Assembly: GCF_001886265.1 (NCBI RefSeq)
Contig: NZ_JXLE01000013.1
Location: 34,568 to 82,381 of the forward strand
From: Enterococcus thailandicus
Lineage (GTDB): Bacteria > Bacillota > Bacilli > Lactobacillales > Enterococcaceae
DNA length: 47,814 nt
Direction of reading: 5' to 3'
Under the pieces are notes generated by a model. The model was not told where the DNA came from. It worked only from the letters and a program-made list of their open reading frames with translations, and ran no database searches. Shown piece by piece: positions 9,181 to 17,691 of the stretch; position 1 is the first letter of the stretch, and every line of letters starts with the position of its first letter. A program made the position numbers and the translations under genes.

Positions 9181-10017
9181 CTATTTTTTAGGATTGCTGA
9201 CAAACCACCACTCGATACCAATTGCATCATACACAGTGATGACTGATTTTTTCTTATCTACGAAGAAATCAAGATTTTCAGCTTGTAAATGTTCAATCAA
9301 TGTTTCCATGTTTTCTGGTGTCACGACAAATTTCAAGAAGTCTAATCCTAAAACCTCATCTGTTGGTAAGTCGATTGTTCCACCTACTGCTTGGTTCAAA
9401 CCAACATGAAAATCGCCTTCGTTCAGTACATGCAGACCATTTTCTTCGTTATGTACTTTTAGTCCGAGTACATGACTCAAAAATTGGCGCTCTTTCGCTA
9501 GGTCGCTAACATTCAAATGAATTTTTTCAAAATAGGCACCTGATGTTAACTTTGTGAATTTTTCTTCAGATTTTCGCAGTAAAGCTTCTTGATCCATTAC
9601 TTCAGGTTCTGCTTTTTCAGCATTTTTTTCTTCGTAATAAATTTCAAGTTCGTTACTTTCTGGGTCAACTAATAAGATTCCCATACGTGCTTGATCTTCC
9701 AGTGCATCTTTAATTGGATAATTTGTTTTACGGATACGGCATAACATATCTGCCATTTCTTCCACACTTGGAATGACCAAAGAAAAGCGACTCAACTTTT
9801 TGATTTCACCTGTGTGATTGTTCGCACGTGGGCTTTCTTCTAGTAAAAGCATTTCACTGTCACTATCTTGTGTACCAAAAATAGCCAACTCATTTTCTTC
9901 ACGCTTCAAATCAAAACCAACTGTATCCTTATAAAAAGCAATCATTTTATCGCGATCTTTGACTCGGATAGCCACACTTTTTAAATAGGTAGTAGCCCCC
10001 AATTTAAAATCTTTCAT
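9181..10017 (-). CDS. Two-domain VOC (glyoxalase/extradiol dioxygenase-like) protein
   Basis: The 278-residue protein contains two vicinal-oxygen-chelate domains (about residues 8-130 and 165-275), as in CatE-like dioxygenases. In the second domain the metal-binding histidine is present (FEKIHLNVSD) and a glutamate occurs late (IGIEWWF). In the first domain the usual ligand histidine is replaced (YLKSVAIRVKD), although ELEIYYE keeps the late glutamate, so that half may only be structural. Substrate cannot be inferred. A promoter lies at 10048-10076 and a terminator at 9074-9107, so it is a single-gene unit. Confidence 0.75.
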   Translation of the reverse strand: MKDFKLGATTYLKSVAIRVKDRDKMIAFYKDTVGFDLKREENELAIFGTQDSDSEMLLLEESPRANNHTGEIKKLSRFSLVIPSVEEMADMLCRIRKTNYPIKDALEDQARMGILLVDPESNELEIYYEEKNAEKAEPEVMDQEALLRKSEEKFTKLTSGAYFEKIHLNVSDLAKERQFLSHVLGLKVHNEENGLHVLNEGDFHVGLNQAVGGTIDLPTDEVLGLDFLKFVVTPENMETLIEHLQAENLDFFVDKKKSVITVYDAIGIEWWFVSNPKK

Positions 10018-10047
10018 TTATTCTACTCCCCTTCTGCGTCAAATTAT

Positions 10048-10076
10048 ATTTTAACGATGGATGTCACTTCTTTCAA
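10048..10076 (-). promoter_or_regulatory. Probable promoter of the VOC-protein gene
   Basis: Read leftward, TTGAAA (10071-10076) and TAAAAT (10048-10053) are 17 bases apart, and GGGGAG precedes the ATG at 10017. Confidence 0.5.
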
Positions 10077-10244
10077 GCAATAACTAAGAATTTGTGAAAT
10101 TTATTTAGTCCGAGAGTAACATCAATCTCCATTTTCTTCAAGAAAATCAAAAAAATTGGCGGAATCTAACAAATAACTTTTCCTGAATACAGCTTTTTTA
10201 ATTATTTTTCGTTGCCAATCAGTTGGTTATTTCAAATAAATATG

Positions 10245-10283
10245 AAAAAGGGATGTGACAATCCTTCTGTCACATCCCTTTTT
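10245..10283. terminator. Perfect stem-loop terminator at the end of the ABC exporter transcript
   Basis: AAAAAGGGATGTGACA pairs perfectly with TGTCACATCCCTTTTT. Read leftward it comes after the four-unit repeat array, so the exporter mRNA would carry the whole array in its 3' end. The stretch 10077-10244 holds nothing else I recognise. Confidence 0.85.
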
Positions 10284-10291
10284 AGAATAAA

Positions 10292-10771
10292 CGGTGTTCC
10301 CAAAGCAACTCCTCGAAATAATTCACAACTGTACAAAGATATGAAAAGCTATTTTTGTCAGTTGCTCATTATTTTTTCGAAGCTAATCGCTTGGTACCAC
10401 AACCTCTATTCATGGTGTTCTCCAAGCAGCTTCTTCGGCAATAAGTCCTCTTTTCATAAAAATATGGAAAACTATTTTTGGAAAAGCATCCTTATTGCTT
10501 GAAGCTAATCGCTTGACACCACAACCTCTATTCACGGTGTTCTCCAAGCAGCTTCTTCGGCAATAAGTCCTCTTTTCATAAAAATATGGAAAACTATTTT
10601 TAGAAAAGCATCCTTATTGCTTGAAGCTAATCGCTTGACACCACAACCTCTATTCACGGTGTTCTCCAAGCAGCTTCTTCGGCAATAAGTCCTCTTTTCA
10701 TAAAAATATGGAAAACTATTTTTAGAAAAGCATCCTTATTGCTTGAAGCTAATCGCTTGGCGCCACAACCT
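10292..10771 (-). repeat. Modular hairpin repeat array, locus 2: four tandem units of about 122 bp
   Basis: Units begin (rightward reading, at the GGTGTTC end) at 10292, 10413, 10535 and 10657, a period of 121-122 bases. The last three are almost identical, which suggests recent tandem duplication. Read leftward, each begins GGTTGTGG and ends GAACACCG or a close variant. The unit at 10292 has different middle arms (CAACTG and CAGTTG, AAATAAT and ATTATTT) from the other three (AATAAGGATGCTTTTCT and ATGAAAAGAGGACTTATT), yet each pairs with its own partner. The array starts nine bases after the stop codon of the ABC exporter gene. Confidence 0.92.
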
Positions 10772-10778
10772 CTTGTTA

Positions 10779-12668
10779 TTAAGCAACTTCTTCAGAAAAT
10801 TGACTATTATAAAGATCAGCATAAAAACCATCTTTAGCCATTAGTTCTTCATGGTTACCTGTTTCTACAATTGATCCATGATTCATCACAATAATATTGT
10901 CTGCATCGCGAATCGTTGACAAGCGATGCGCAACCACAAAACTTGTCCGATTTTCTAAGAGACGGTTCATTGCTCGTTGGATCAAAATCTCTGTTCGAGT
11001 ATCAACACTTGAAGTTGCCTCATCCAGAATCAAGACATCTGGATTAGCCAAGAATGCGCGAGCAATCGTGATCAATTGGCGTTGTCCTTGAGAGATGTTA
11101 CTTGCATCTTCATTTAAAATCGTGTCATATCCTTCTGGTAATTTACGAACAAAATCATCCACATGAGCAGCTTTGGCAGCGGCAATTACTTGGTCTTTTG
11201 TGGCTTGTTCATTTCCATAATGGATATTGTCATAGATTGTACCTGTGAATAACCACGTATCTTGTAAGACCATCGAGAATTTGGCACGCAACTCATCACG
11301 GGATAAGTCTCGAGTATCAACACCTTCATAGCGAATGCTTCCGCCAGACACATCATAAAAACGTTCCAACAAATTGATCAACGTAGTTTTACCTGCACCA
11401 GTTGGGCCAACGATTGCGACCATTTCTCCCGGTTTGACATTTAAGTTAAAATCGGTCATCAATAAGTTATCCTCAGTATAACCAAACTGTACATTTTCAA
11501 AGCGAACTTTATAGGGAGAATCTTCTTCTACTGGGAGTCCTGAAGGTTCATCTGTCATTTCAGCTTCGTCTAAGACTTCAAATACACGTTCTGCAGAAGC
11601 GACAGTTGATTGAATGGTATTCATTAAGCTAGCGATTTGAGTAATTGGTTGTGAGAATTGGCTTGTATATTGCAAGAATGCTTGAACATCCCCTAAAGAA
11701 ACATTCCCATTTGCTACTTTAATCCCACCAAGGACAGCGACAAACACATAGCCTAAATTCTTAACAAAGTTCATCAATGGCATAATGATTGCCGAAATAA
11801 ATTGGGCTTTCCAACCAGACGCATAAAGTTTTTCATTTTCAACTTCAAAAACTTCCTGATCTTTTCCAGTATGATTAAAGGTTTTAACAATCGTGTGACC
11901 AGCATAGGTTTCTTCTACTTGGTTATTCAACAAACCTAAACTCTTTTGTTGATCTGAAAAATATACTTGTGATTTTGGTGCGACGATCATCACAACGATT
12001 AAACTTAACGGAATCATTAGTAAAGCGACTAGTGTCAATTGCCAACTAATTGATAACATCATCACGATGACCCCAATCAGTGTAACTGTACTCGTTACAA
12101 ATTGCGTCAAATTTTGTTGAAGGGTACTTGCAATGTTGTCCATATCGTTGATTGCCCGAGACATAATATCCCCATTCGTATGTGTATCATAATAAGAAAT
12201 GGGTACTCGGTTCATTTTAGCTTCTAAGTCCTTACGCAAATCATAAACTGTTCGTTGTGAGACACGCGTCATAATAAATTGTTGTAAGAAACTAAACACG
12301 GCAGCAATAACATACATGACAATGACGGTCGCAATAATTTGGCCGATTTTATCAAAGTCAATTGGAAATTCAGTCACTTTTTGACCTTGCTGCATCTGTT
12401 TCGCGCCAATCATGACGCCTTTAAAAATTTCAGTTGTTGCACGACCTAGAACTTTCGGCGTTTGGATTTGGAAAATCACTGCCGCAATTGCCAAGACAAA
12501 TACTAAAACAATCGCAATTAGTCGTTTTGACATATAGCTAAAGAGGCGGCTAACTGTCCCCCAGAAGTTTTTTGCTTTTTCTCCTTTTGCACCAATGTTA
12601 CGCCCAGGTCCATGACCACCTCCGCCACGCATTGATCCATGAGAGGATTGTGTTTTTTCTTTACTCAT
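10779..12668 (-). CDS. Heterodimeric multidrug ABC exporter subunit with the catalytic glutamate (EfrD/LmrD/BmrD type)
   Basis: This 629-residue half-transporter has a Gly/His-rich N-terminal extension (about residues 10-33), six membrane helices (about 45-350) and a nucleotide-binding domain. It carries Walker A GPTGAGKT, an ABC signature altered to ISQGQ, Walker B LILDE with the catalytic glutamate, and the H-loop histidine in VVAHRLS. Together with its partner (12665-14392) it would form one proper and one degenerate ATP site, as in EfrCD, LmrCD and BmrCD, which export drugs and dyes. It overlaps the partner gene by four bases (ATGA). The stop is followed by the repeat array at 10292-10771. 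The exact enterococcal name cannot be assigned by eye. Confidence 0.9.
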   Translation of the reverse strand: MSKEKTQSSHGSMRGGGGHGPGRNIGAKGEKAKNFWGTVSRLFSYMSKRLIAIVLVFVLAIAAVIFQIQTPKVLGRATTEIFKGVMIGAKQMQQGQKVTEFPIDFDKIGQIIATVIVMYVIAAVFSFLQQFIMTRVSQRTVYDLRKDLEAKMNRVPISYYDTHTNGDIMSRAINDMDNIASTLQQNLTQFVTSTVTLIGVIVMMLSISWQLTLVALLMIPLSLIVVMIVAPKSQVYFSDQQKSLGLLNNQVEETYAGHTIVKTFNHTGKDQEVFEVENEKLYASGWKAQFISAIIMPLMNFVKNLGYVFVAVLGGIKVANGNVSLGDVQAFLQYTSQFSQPITQIASLMNTIQSTVASAERVFEVLDEAEMTDEPSGLPVEEDSPYKVRFENVQFGYTEDNLLMTDFNLNVKPGEMVAIVGPTGAGKTTLINLLERFYDVSGGSIRYEGVDTRDLSRDELRAKFSMVLQDTWLFTGTIYDNIHYGNEQATKDQVIAAAKAAHVDDFVRKLPEGYDTILNEDASNISQGQRQLITIARAFLANPDVLILDEATSSVDTRTEILIQRAMNRLLENRTSFVVAHRLSTIRDADNIIVMNHGSIVETGNHEELMAKDGFYADLYNSQFSEEVA

Positions 12669-14392
12669 GCTAAGTCCTCCTCTCTTAATTGCGAACGAAC
12701 AATTTCCGCATAAGTTTCATTTGTTTCTAGCAGTTCTTTATGTGTTCCTTTACCAACTAACTTGCCTTCATCTAAAACTAAAATCGTATCAGCATCCATG
12801 ACGGTACTTACGCGTTGCGCTACTAAAACAGTTATACTGTCGGTCATGTCCTGTTTCAATGCTTGACGAAGTTTTGCATCTGTTTTGAAATCAAGCGCAG
12901 AAAATGAATCATCAAATACATAAACATCTGCTGGTTTGACTAATGCGCGAGCAATCGCTAACCGCTGTCTTTGTCCACCAGAAAAATTTCCTCCACCTTG
13001 TTCAACATGACTATCTAGCCCGTCTTCCAACTCAGAAACAAACTCTTTTGCTTGAGCAATTTCTAATGCTTTCCAGATCATTTCATCCGTTGCGTCAGGT
13101 AAGCCATATTGCATGTTTTCCCGAATCGTTCCAGAAAATAAAATCGCTTTTTGTGGAACGAAACCAATCAAATCACGCAAGTTTTCTTGAGTCATTTCGC
13201 GAATATCCGTTTGATTTAAACGAATTTCGCCTGATTCAATTTCATATAGTCGAGGAATCAAATTCACTAACGTTGTTTTACCAGAACCAGTTCCACCGAT
13301 AATCGCAACGATTTCCCCTGATTTTGCACGAAAATCAATATCTTCAAGCGCTAATTTTTCTGCACCACGATAACGATAATCCACATGGTCAAAATTCAAC
13401 GTTGCAGACTTTCCGGCAAGCGTTACTTCTTTTGGATTTTTTGGGTCCGTAATATCGATATCTTCGTCTAATACTTCATTGATCCGATCAGCAGAAGCTT
13501 GCGCACGAGGAACCATGATAAAGATCATTGATAGCATCATGAAACTAATTAGGATTTGCATCGCATAAGTCATAAAAGCAATTAAATTCCCAACTTCTAA
13601 ATTCATTTCAGCTATGTAGTGTCCACCAAACCAAGTAATTGCTACGTTTGTTCCACTCATGATTAGCGTCATCAACGGCATCATCAATGCAACAATTGAG
13701 TTCACGCGAATCGCCGTGTTTGTGTAATCTTTATTTGCTAAATCAAAACGGTTCTCTTCAAACTTTGTTTTATCAAACGCACGAATCACGCGGACACCCG
13801 TTAAGCCTTCACGGAAAACTAAGTTCAAGCGGTCCGTTTTCTTTTGCATACTCTTAAACAACGGAACCGCAAAATACATAATACCGCCAACTAAAACTAA
13901 CATGATTGGGATAACTACCAAAAAGATTTTTGTTAACTCTTGATCTTTTTGATAAGCAAGAAAACTTGCCCCTATCAATGTAATAGGTGCGTTGATCATC
14001 ATCCGTAAAAACATTTGAACAACCATTTGAATTTGTGTCACATCATTTGTTGTTCTCGTAATCAACGAGGCTGTTCCAAATTTATCAAAGCCATCATTTG
14101 TTAGATTTTCTGCCTTTTGATAAACATCTGAGCGTAATTTTTTCCCTAATTTTTGTGACTCACGCGTCGCAAAAAAAGTATTTCCAATAGCAGCTAAAAT
14201 ACTAATCAATGAAAAGCCAATCATGACAAAGCCAGTCTGCCAAATATAGTCAATGTCTCCTTTAGCTACCCCTTTATCAATAATGTTGGATGTCAATGTT
14301 GGTAAATATAAGTCTGCCAAAACTTGAACAACCATAAAACCAACTGCGGCAATGGCAGAAGTAATGGAAATTCGTTTAATAATTTTCAGCAT
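12665..14392 (-). CDS. Heterodimeric multidrug ABC exporter subunit with degenerate ATP site (EfrC/LmrC/BmrC type)
   Basis: This 575-residue half-transporter has six membrane helices (about 10-310) and one nucleotide-binding domain. Walker A is GGTGSGKT and the signature is the canonical FSGGQ, but Walker B ends in FDD, so the catalytic glutamate is aspartate, and the H-loop histidine is glutamine (LVAQRVS). These two changes identify the non-catalytic side of a heterodimeric exporter. Its FSGGQ would complete the working site on the partner. It lies 15 bases downstream of the TetR-type regulator and is coupled to the partner gene by an ATGA overlap. Confidence 0.9.
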   Translation of the reverse strand: MLKIIKRISITSAIAAVGFMVVQVLADLYLPTLTSNIIDKGVAKGDIDYIWQTGFVMIGFSLISILAAIGNTFFATRESQKLGKKLRSDVYQKAENLTNDGFDKFGTASLITRTTNDVTQIQMVVQMFLRMMINAPITLIGASFLAYQKDQELTKIFLVVIPIMLVLVGGIMYFAVPLFKSMQKKTDRLNLVFREGLTGVRVIRAFDKTKFEENRFDLANKDYTNTAIRVNSIVALMMPLMTLIMSGTNVAITWFGGHYIAEMNLEVGNLIAFMTYAMQILISFMMLSMIFIMVPRAQASADRINEVLDEDIDITDPKNPKEVTLAGKSATLNFDHVDYRYRGAEKLALEDIDFRAKSGEIVAIIGGTGSGKTTLVNLIPRLYEIESGEIRLNQTDIREMTQENLRDLIGFVPQKAILFSGTIRENMQYGLPDATDEMIWKALEIAQAKEFVSELEDGLDSHVEQGGGNFSGGQRQRLAIARALVKPADVYVFDDSFSALDFKTDAKLRQALKQDMTDSITVLVAQRVSTVMDADTILVLDEGKLVGKGTHKELLETNETYAEIVRSQLREEDLA

Positions 14393-14407
14393 CTATTCCC
14401 CTTCTTT

Positions 14408-15061
14408 CTACTTATAGGCTCCCTCTTTCAACCAAGAAAGCTTTAACTTAAATTCTTCGATTGCTTGTTCAACTGAGTAGTCTTTCGTCACTGAAAGTGA
14501 TTTGTATGAATGTGTAATCGTTGAAAAAACAGCATTCATCAACAGTGATATCAGCAGCTCTAATTCGTGTGAATCTCTTACTTTTAGTTTTGTTTGATCA
14601 ATCACTTCTATTAAAGCTTGAGTATCCTGCTTATGTCTTTTATGTGGCATTTTTTTTGCCTTTTCCTCTTCAGAAAGATGAGGAGTCACTTTACGTGAAG
14701 CGCGATAATCCATGTTCATGAATAAGTGTCGATAAAATGCAGAATTTTCTCCTGCTAAGATTTCGCGAATCATCTTTTCAAAATAAAGCTCGAAGCCTTC
14801 AAAAAGATCTCCATGAACTTCTTTCATCAAGTTTCGCATATCTCGCGAACTATCACGTCGCAGTGTCTCAAAATAATAGAAGTACAGATCCTCTTTATTT
14901 TCAAAATATTGATAAAAACTACCACGTGGTATCTCAGCTAGTTTCACGATATTAGCAATTGACGCATCCTTTAACGGCACACGTGAAAACTCAGCATTCG
15001 CAGCGGCTAATAATCGTTGTTGCTTTTCCTTTGGCAAATGAAAAAATGTTTGTGTTGGCAT
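14408..15061 (-). CDS. TetR/AcrR-family repressor of the ABC exporter operon
   Basis: The 217-residue protein has an N-terminal helix-turn-helix (about residues 12-58: KDASIANIVKLAEIPRGSFYQYFENKEDLY), with the GSFYQYF recognition-helix pattern of TetR proteins, and an all-helical ligand domain. It is the first gene of a three-gene leftward operon with the two exporter subunits. Two palindromes directly beside its -10 box (15092-15119) are probably its binding site, which would make the operon self-repressed and induced by transported drugs. The RBS GGAGGAGG precedes the ATG. Confidence 0.88.
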   Translation of the reverse strand: MPTQTFFHLPKEKQQRLLAAANAEFSRVPLKDASIANIVKLAEIPRGSFYQYFENKEDLYFYYFETLRRDSSRDMRNLMKEVHGDLFEGFELYFEKMIREILAGENSAFYRHLFMNMDYRASRKVTPHLSEEEKAKKMPHKRHKQDTQALIEVIDQTKLKVRDSHELELLISLLMNAVFSTITHSYKSLSVTKDYSVEQAIEEFKLKLSWLKEGAYK

Positions 15062-15091
15062 AGTCCTCCTCCTTTCGTTTCTTCGCCCAAA

Positions 15092-15146
15092 TGACGCGTT
15101 GTCATATGACGCTATGTCATTATAACACCAGCAGACTGTTTTGCAA
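15092..15146 (-). promoter_or_regulatory. Promoter and double palindromic operator of the TetR-ABC operon
   Basis: Read leftward, TTGCAA (15141-15146) and TATAAT (15119-15124) are 16 bases apart, with TG before the -10. Two 13-base palindromes of form TGAC-N5-GTCA lie at 15092-15104 and 15107-15119, separated by two bases and placed just after the -10. Bound protein would block transcription start. Confidence 0.75.
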
Positions 15147-15183
15147 GTTTTTTACATTATTTTTTTCCTTTATTTCAACTGCA

Positions 15184-15477
15184 AAAAAGAAACAGTACAT
15201 CCGTTAAACGAATGCACTGCTTCTTTTAAAAATAAGTGAGTAAGGGTTTCCCACCTTTTACGTTTGAGTTCGTTCATTATTTGCCTAAAAGAAAACCCGT
15301 TTGCCAGCCAGACGAACTTAGAATATGAGAAGTCTCTTCGGCTATCTTTTTGTAAAAACAATGAACTAACAGCAACTCTAATGAAAGAGTGATGATTTGC
15401 TACGACTATGTAAAAAAATCAGCTCTTCCACTTGTGGGGTTATTTGAGATGTTCATCCCAAATCAACATGGTGGAAT
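15184..15477 (-). ncRNA. Candidate leftward structured RNA of about 290 nt (or attenuated leader)
   Basis: No convincing gene lies in 15147-15741. Read leftward there is a promoter-like TTGGAA (15508-15513), an 18-base spacer and TATAAT (15484-15489). Then comes a 5' domain in which TTCCAC pairs with GTGGAA and, inside it, ATTTGGGATG pairs with CATCTCAAAT. Further on GGGTTTTC pairs with the GGGAAACCC side, extended by TTTTA/TAAAA. The region ends in a hairpin (AAGAAGCAGTGCAT with ATGTACTGTTTCTT) followed by TTTT. It does not look like tmRNA, RNase P RNA or SRP RNA. It could also be an attenuator leader for the TetR-ABC operon just downstream. A 63-codon frame at 15170-15361 crosses the final hairpin and is not believed. 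Confidence 0.45.
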
Positions 15478-15741
15478 AACTAAATTATAGCCATGCAAAT
15501 CAATCATTTCCAATATACTTTTACCGATGTCGAGGTAAATAAATCTAAACAAACTGGCCTTTAGTTGAAGTTTTTTTATTTTTTTACACTTGATTTCAGT
15601 ATGCTTTTGTTTTGGCTCCACCAAATGGATCAGTAAAAAAAGAATGAGTAGTAAAAAAGAAAAGCAGCTAAATGAACTATTCTTTGTTTTTAAACCTTGA
15701 TAGCCTTTTCTTTTTCGATTAAACTAGCTTTGTTAGTCTTG

Positions 15742-15758
15742 AACATAACAAGTATGTT
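15742..15758. promoter_or_regulatory. Palindrome in the azoreductase promoter
   Basis: AACATA and TATGTT flank a five-base centre. TATGTT also fits a -10 box, with TTGTTA 17 bases upstream (15730-15735), so a bound regulator would cover the promoter. The regulator is unknown. From 15514 to 15729 I see only AT-rich sequence. Confidence 0.4.
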
Positions 15759-15776
15759 TACAAAAAAGGAGATTGA

Positions 15777-16403
<627 letters not shown>

Positions 16404-16430
16404 GCAAAACAGATCTCTTTTACAACAAAA

Positions 16431-16475
16431 AAACAGCAAACAACAATCTAGTTTTCGATTGTCGTTTGCTGTTTT
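16431..16475. terminator. Bidirectional terminator between azoR and the AI-2E-type permease gene
   Basis: AAACAGCAAAC pairs with GTTTGCTGTTT and ACAATC with GATTGT, followed by a T tract. The genes on both sides converge here. Confidence 0.85.
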
Positions 16476-16512
16476 TATTTATGTTTCTTTTTTTGATTTT
16501 TAAGATAGTTGC

Positions 16513-17682
16513 CTATTCTTTTTTCGGCGTTTCAACTGGATCGTCTTCATATAAGGAAGAAATCGTTGTGTACCATTCAAAAATATGCGTGATGATTACT
16601 TTGGCTGCCGCATAAACAGGTATTCCCAAAATAACTCCCACAATTCCAAACAGTTTTCCAGAAGTCAATAAAACCAATAAAATCGTTACTGGATGAATCG
16701 CTAATTGATTCCCTAAAACTAATGGTGAAATCAATCGTCCTTCGATCGTTTGCTCGGCAATAAAGACGATAATCACTTTCACCAACATCAAAGGCCCTGC
16801 TACAATCCCAAGAAAGACTGCTGGAATCATGGCTAAAAATGAGCCAAGGTACGGAATTAGATTCAAGAATCCTGCAACAATACCTAACGTCACTGAATAT
16901 TCCAATCCAATAATCGAAAAACCAATGATAAACATGATTGCCACAGCAAAAGCCACAGTCAATTGACCTCTTATATAAGAAGATACTTGATCGTTCATTT
17001 CACTTAATACTTTCAAAGTTGGTTTTCTCATACGTGTTGGTAAGAATTTAACAAAGTAAGGTGCTAATTGACGTCCATCTTTCAATAAATAAAACAAGAT
17101 AAATGGCATCGTCATAATTGCCACAATGACTGTCGCTACCGCTCCTACGATACTTCCAACACTTTGAACGGTCGTTTTTGAAAGGTTCTTAATCAAATCG
17201 CCGGCAGAATTAATAATTTTATCCCCCGCAGTCTCAAGTTGTTCACGAAATTGATTAAACAAAGGATCGCGTAAGATTTCTGTTAATTTATCATCTATCG
17301 TGTCGACATATTGTGGGAAATTACTAGCAAAGCTAACTGATTGCTCTTGAATTTTTGGCACAATCACTACGATTCCCCAAACGATTAGCGCCACCACAAC
17401 GACAAATAAACCAATAATACTGTAAATTCTGGGAATCTTTTTCTTCTCTAAATAGTCCACCACAGGATTCATCAAATAATATAAAATACCCGCTAAAATA
17501 ATTGGTAGGCCAACGATAGCTAAGAATTGCCACACAGGTTCAAATAGGTATGACACTTTCGTAAAAAGAAAGACGATTACTAATAAAAGCAGAACAACTA
17601 ATAAGGCCGTTACTACTTGATTATTTAAAAACCATTTCCAAAACCAGGAAATTGGTTTTCCTTTTTTATTTTTCTCCTCCAT
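16513..17682 (-). CDS. AI-2E family transporter (PerM/YtvI-like permease)
   Basis: The 389-residue protein has about eight membrane helices: two near the N terminus (about 20-45 and 48-70), one at about 80-108, a soluble stretch of about 80 residues with amphipathic helices (residues 110-190), and the rest in the C-terminal half, including LNLIPYLGSFLAMIPAV, a hallmark of the family. Family members have been linked to autoinducer-2 export or Na+/H+ exchange, so the substrate is open. The RBS is AGGAGGGAC, nine bases from the stop of the upstream gutA-like gene, so the two are cotranscribed. Confidence 0.85.
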   Translation of the reverse strand: MEEKNKKGKPISWFWKWFLNNQVVTALLVVLLLLVIVFLFTKVSYLFEPVWQFLAIVGLPIILAGILYYLMNPVVDYLEKKKIPRIYSIIGLFVVVVALIVWGIVVIVPKIQEQSVSFASNFPQYVDTIDDKLTEILRDPLFNQFREQLETAGDKIINSAGDLIKNLSKTTVQSVGSIVGAVATVIVAIMTMPFILFYLLKDGRQLAPYFVKFLPTRMRKPTLKVLSEMNDQVSSYIRGQLTVAFAVAIMFIIGFSIIGLEYSVTLGIVAGFLNLIPYLGSFLAMIPAVFLGIVAGPLMLVKVIIVFIAEQTIEGRLISPLVLGNQLAIHPVTILLVLLTSGKLFGIVGVILGIPVYAAAKVIITHIFEWYTTISSLYEDDPVETPKKE

Positions 17683-17691
17683 ATGTCCCTC

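Noticed and set aside
10212-10502. Open frame of 96 codons across the hairpin array, similar to frames at 41475-41699 and 47410-47634 (shared MKSYFCQLLIIFSKL-like strings)
   Set aside because: The similarity comes from the repeated DNA itself. The 121-122 base period is not a multiple of three, no ribosome binding site is present, and the frames extend into unrelated flanks.
15170-15361. Leftward frame of 63 codons in the gap before the TetR gene
   Set aside because: Weak TTG start without binding site, and it crosses the terminator hairpin near 15184-15230. The region is better explained as structured RNA.
15231-15480. tmRNA, RNase P RNA or T-box leader in the gap before the TetR gene
   Set aside because: The conserved tag sequence, the RNase P core and the T-box GGTGGNACCGCG motif were not found on either strand.
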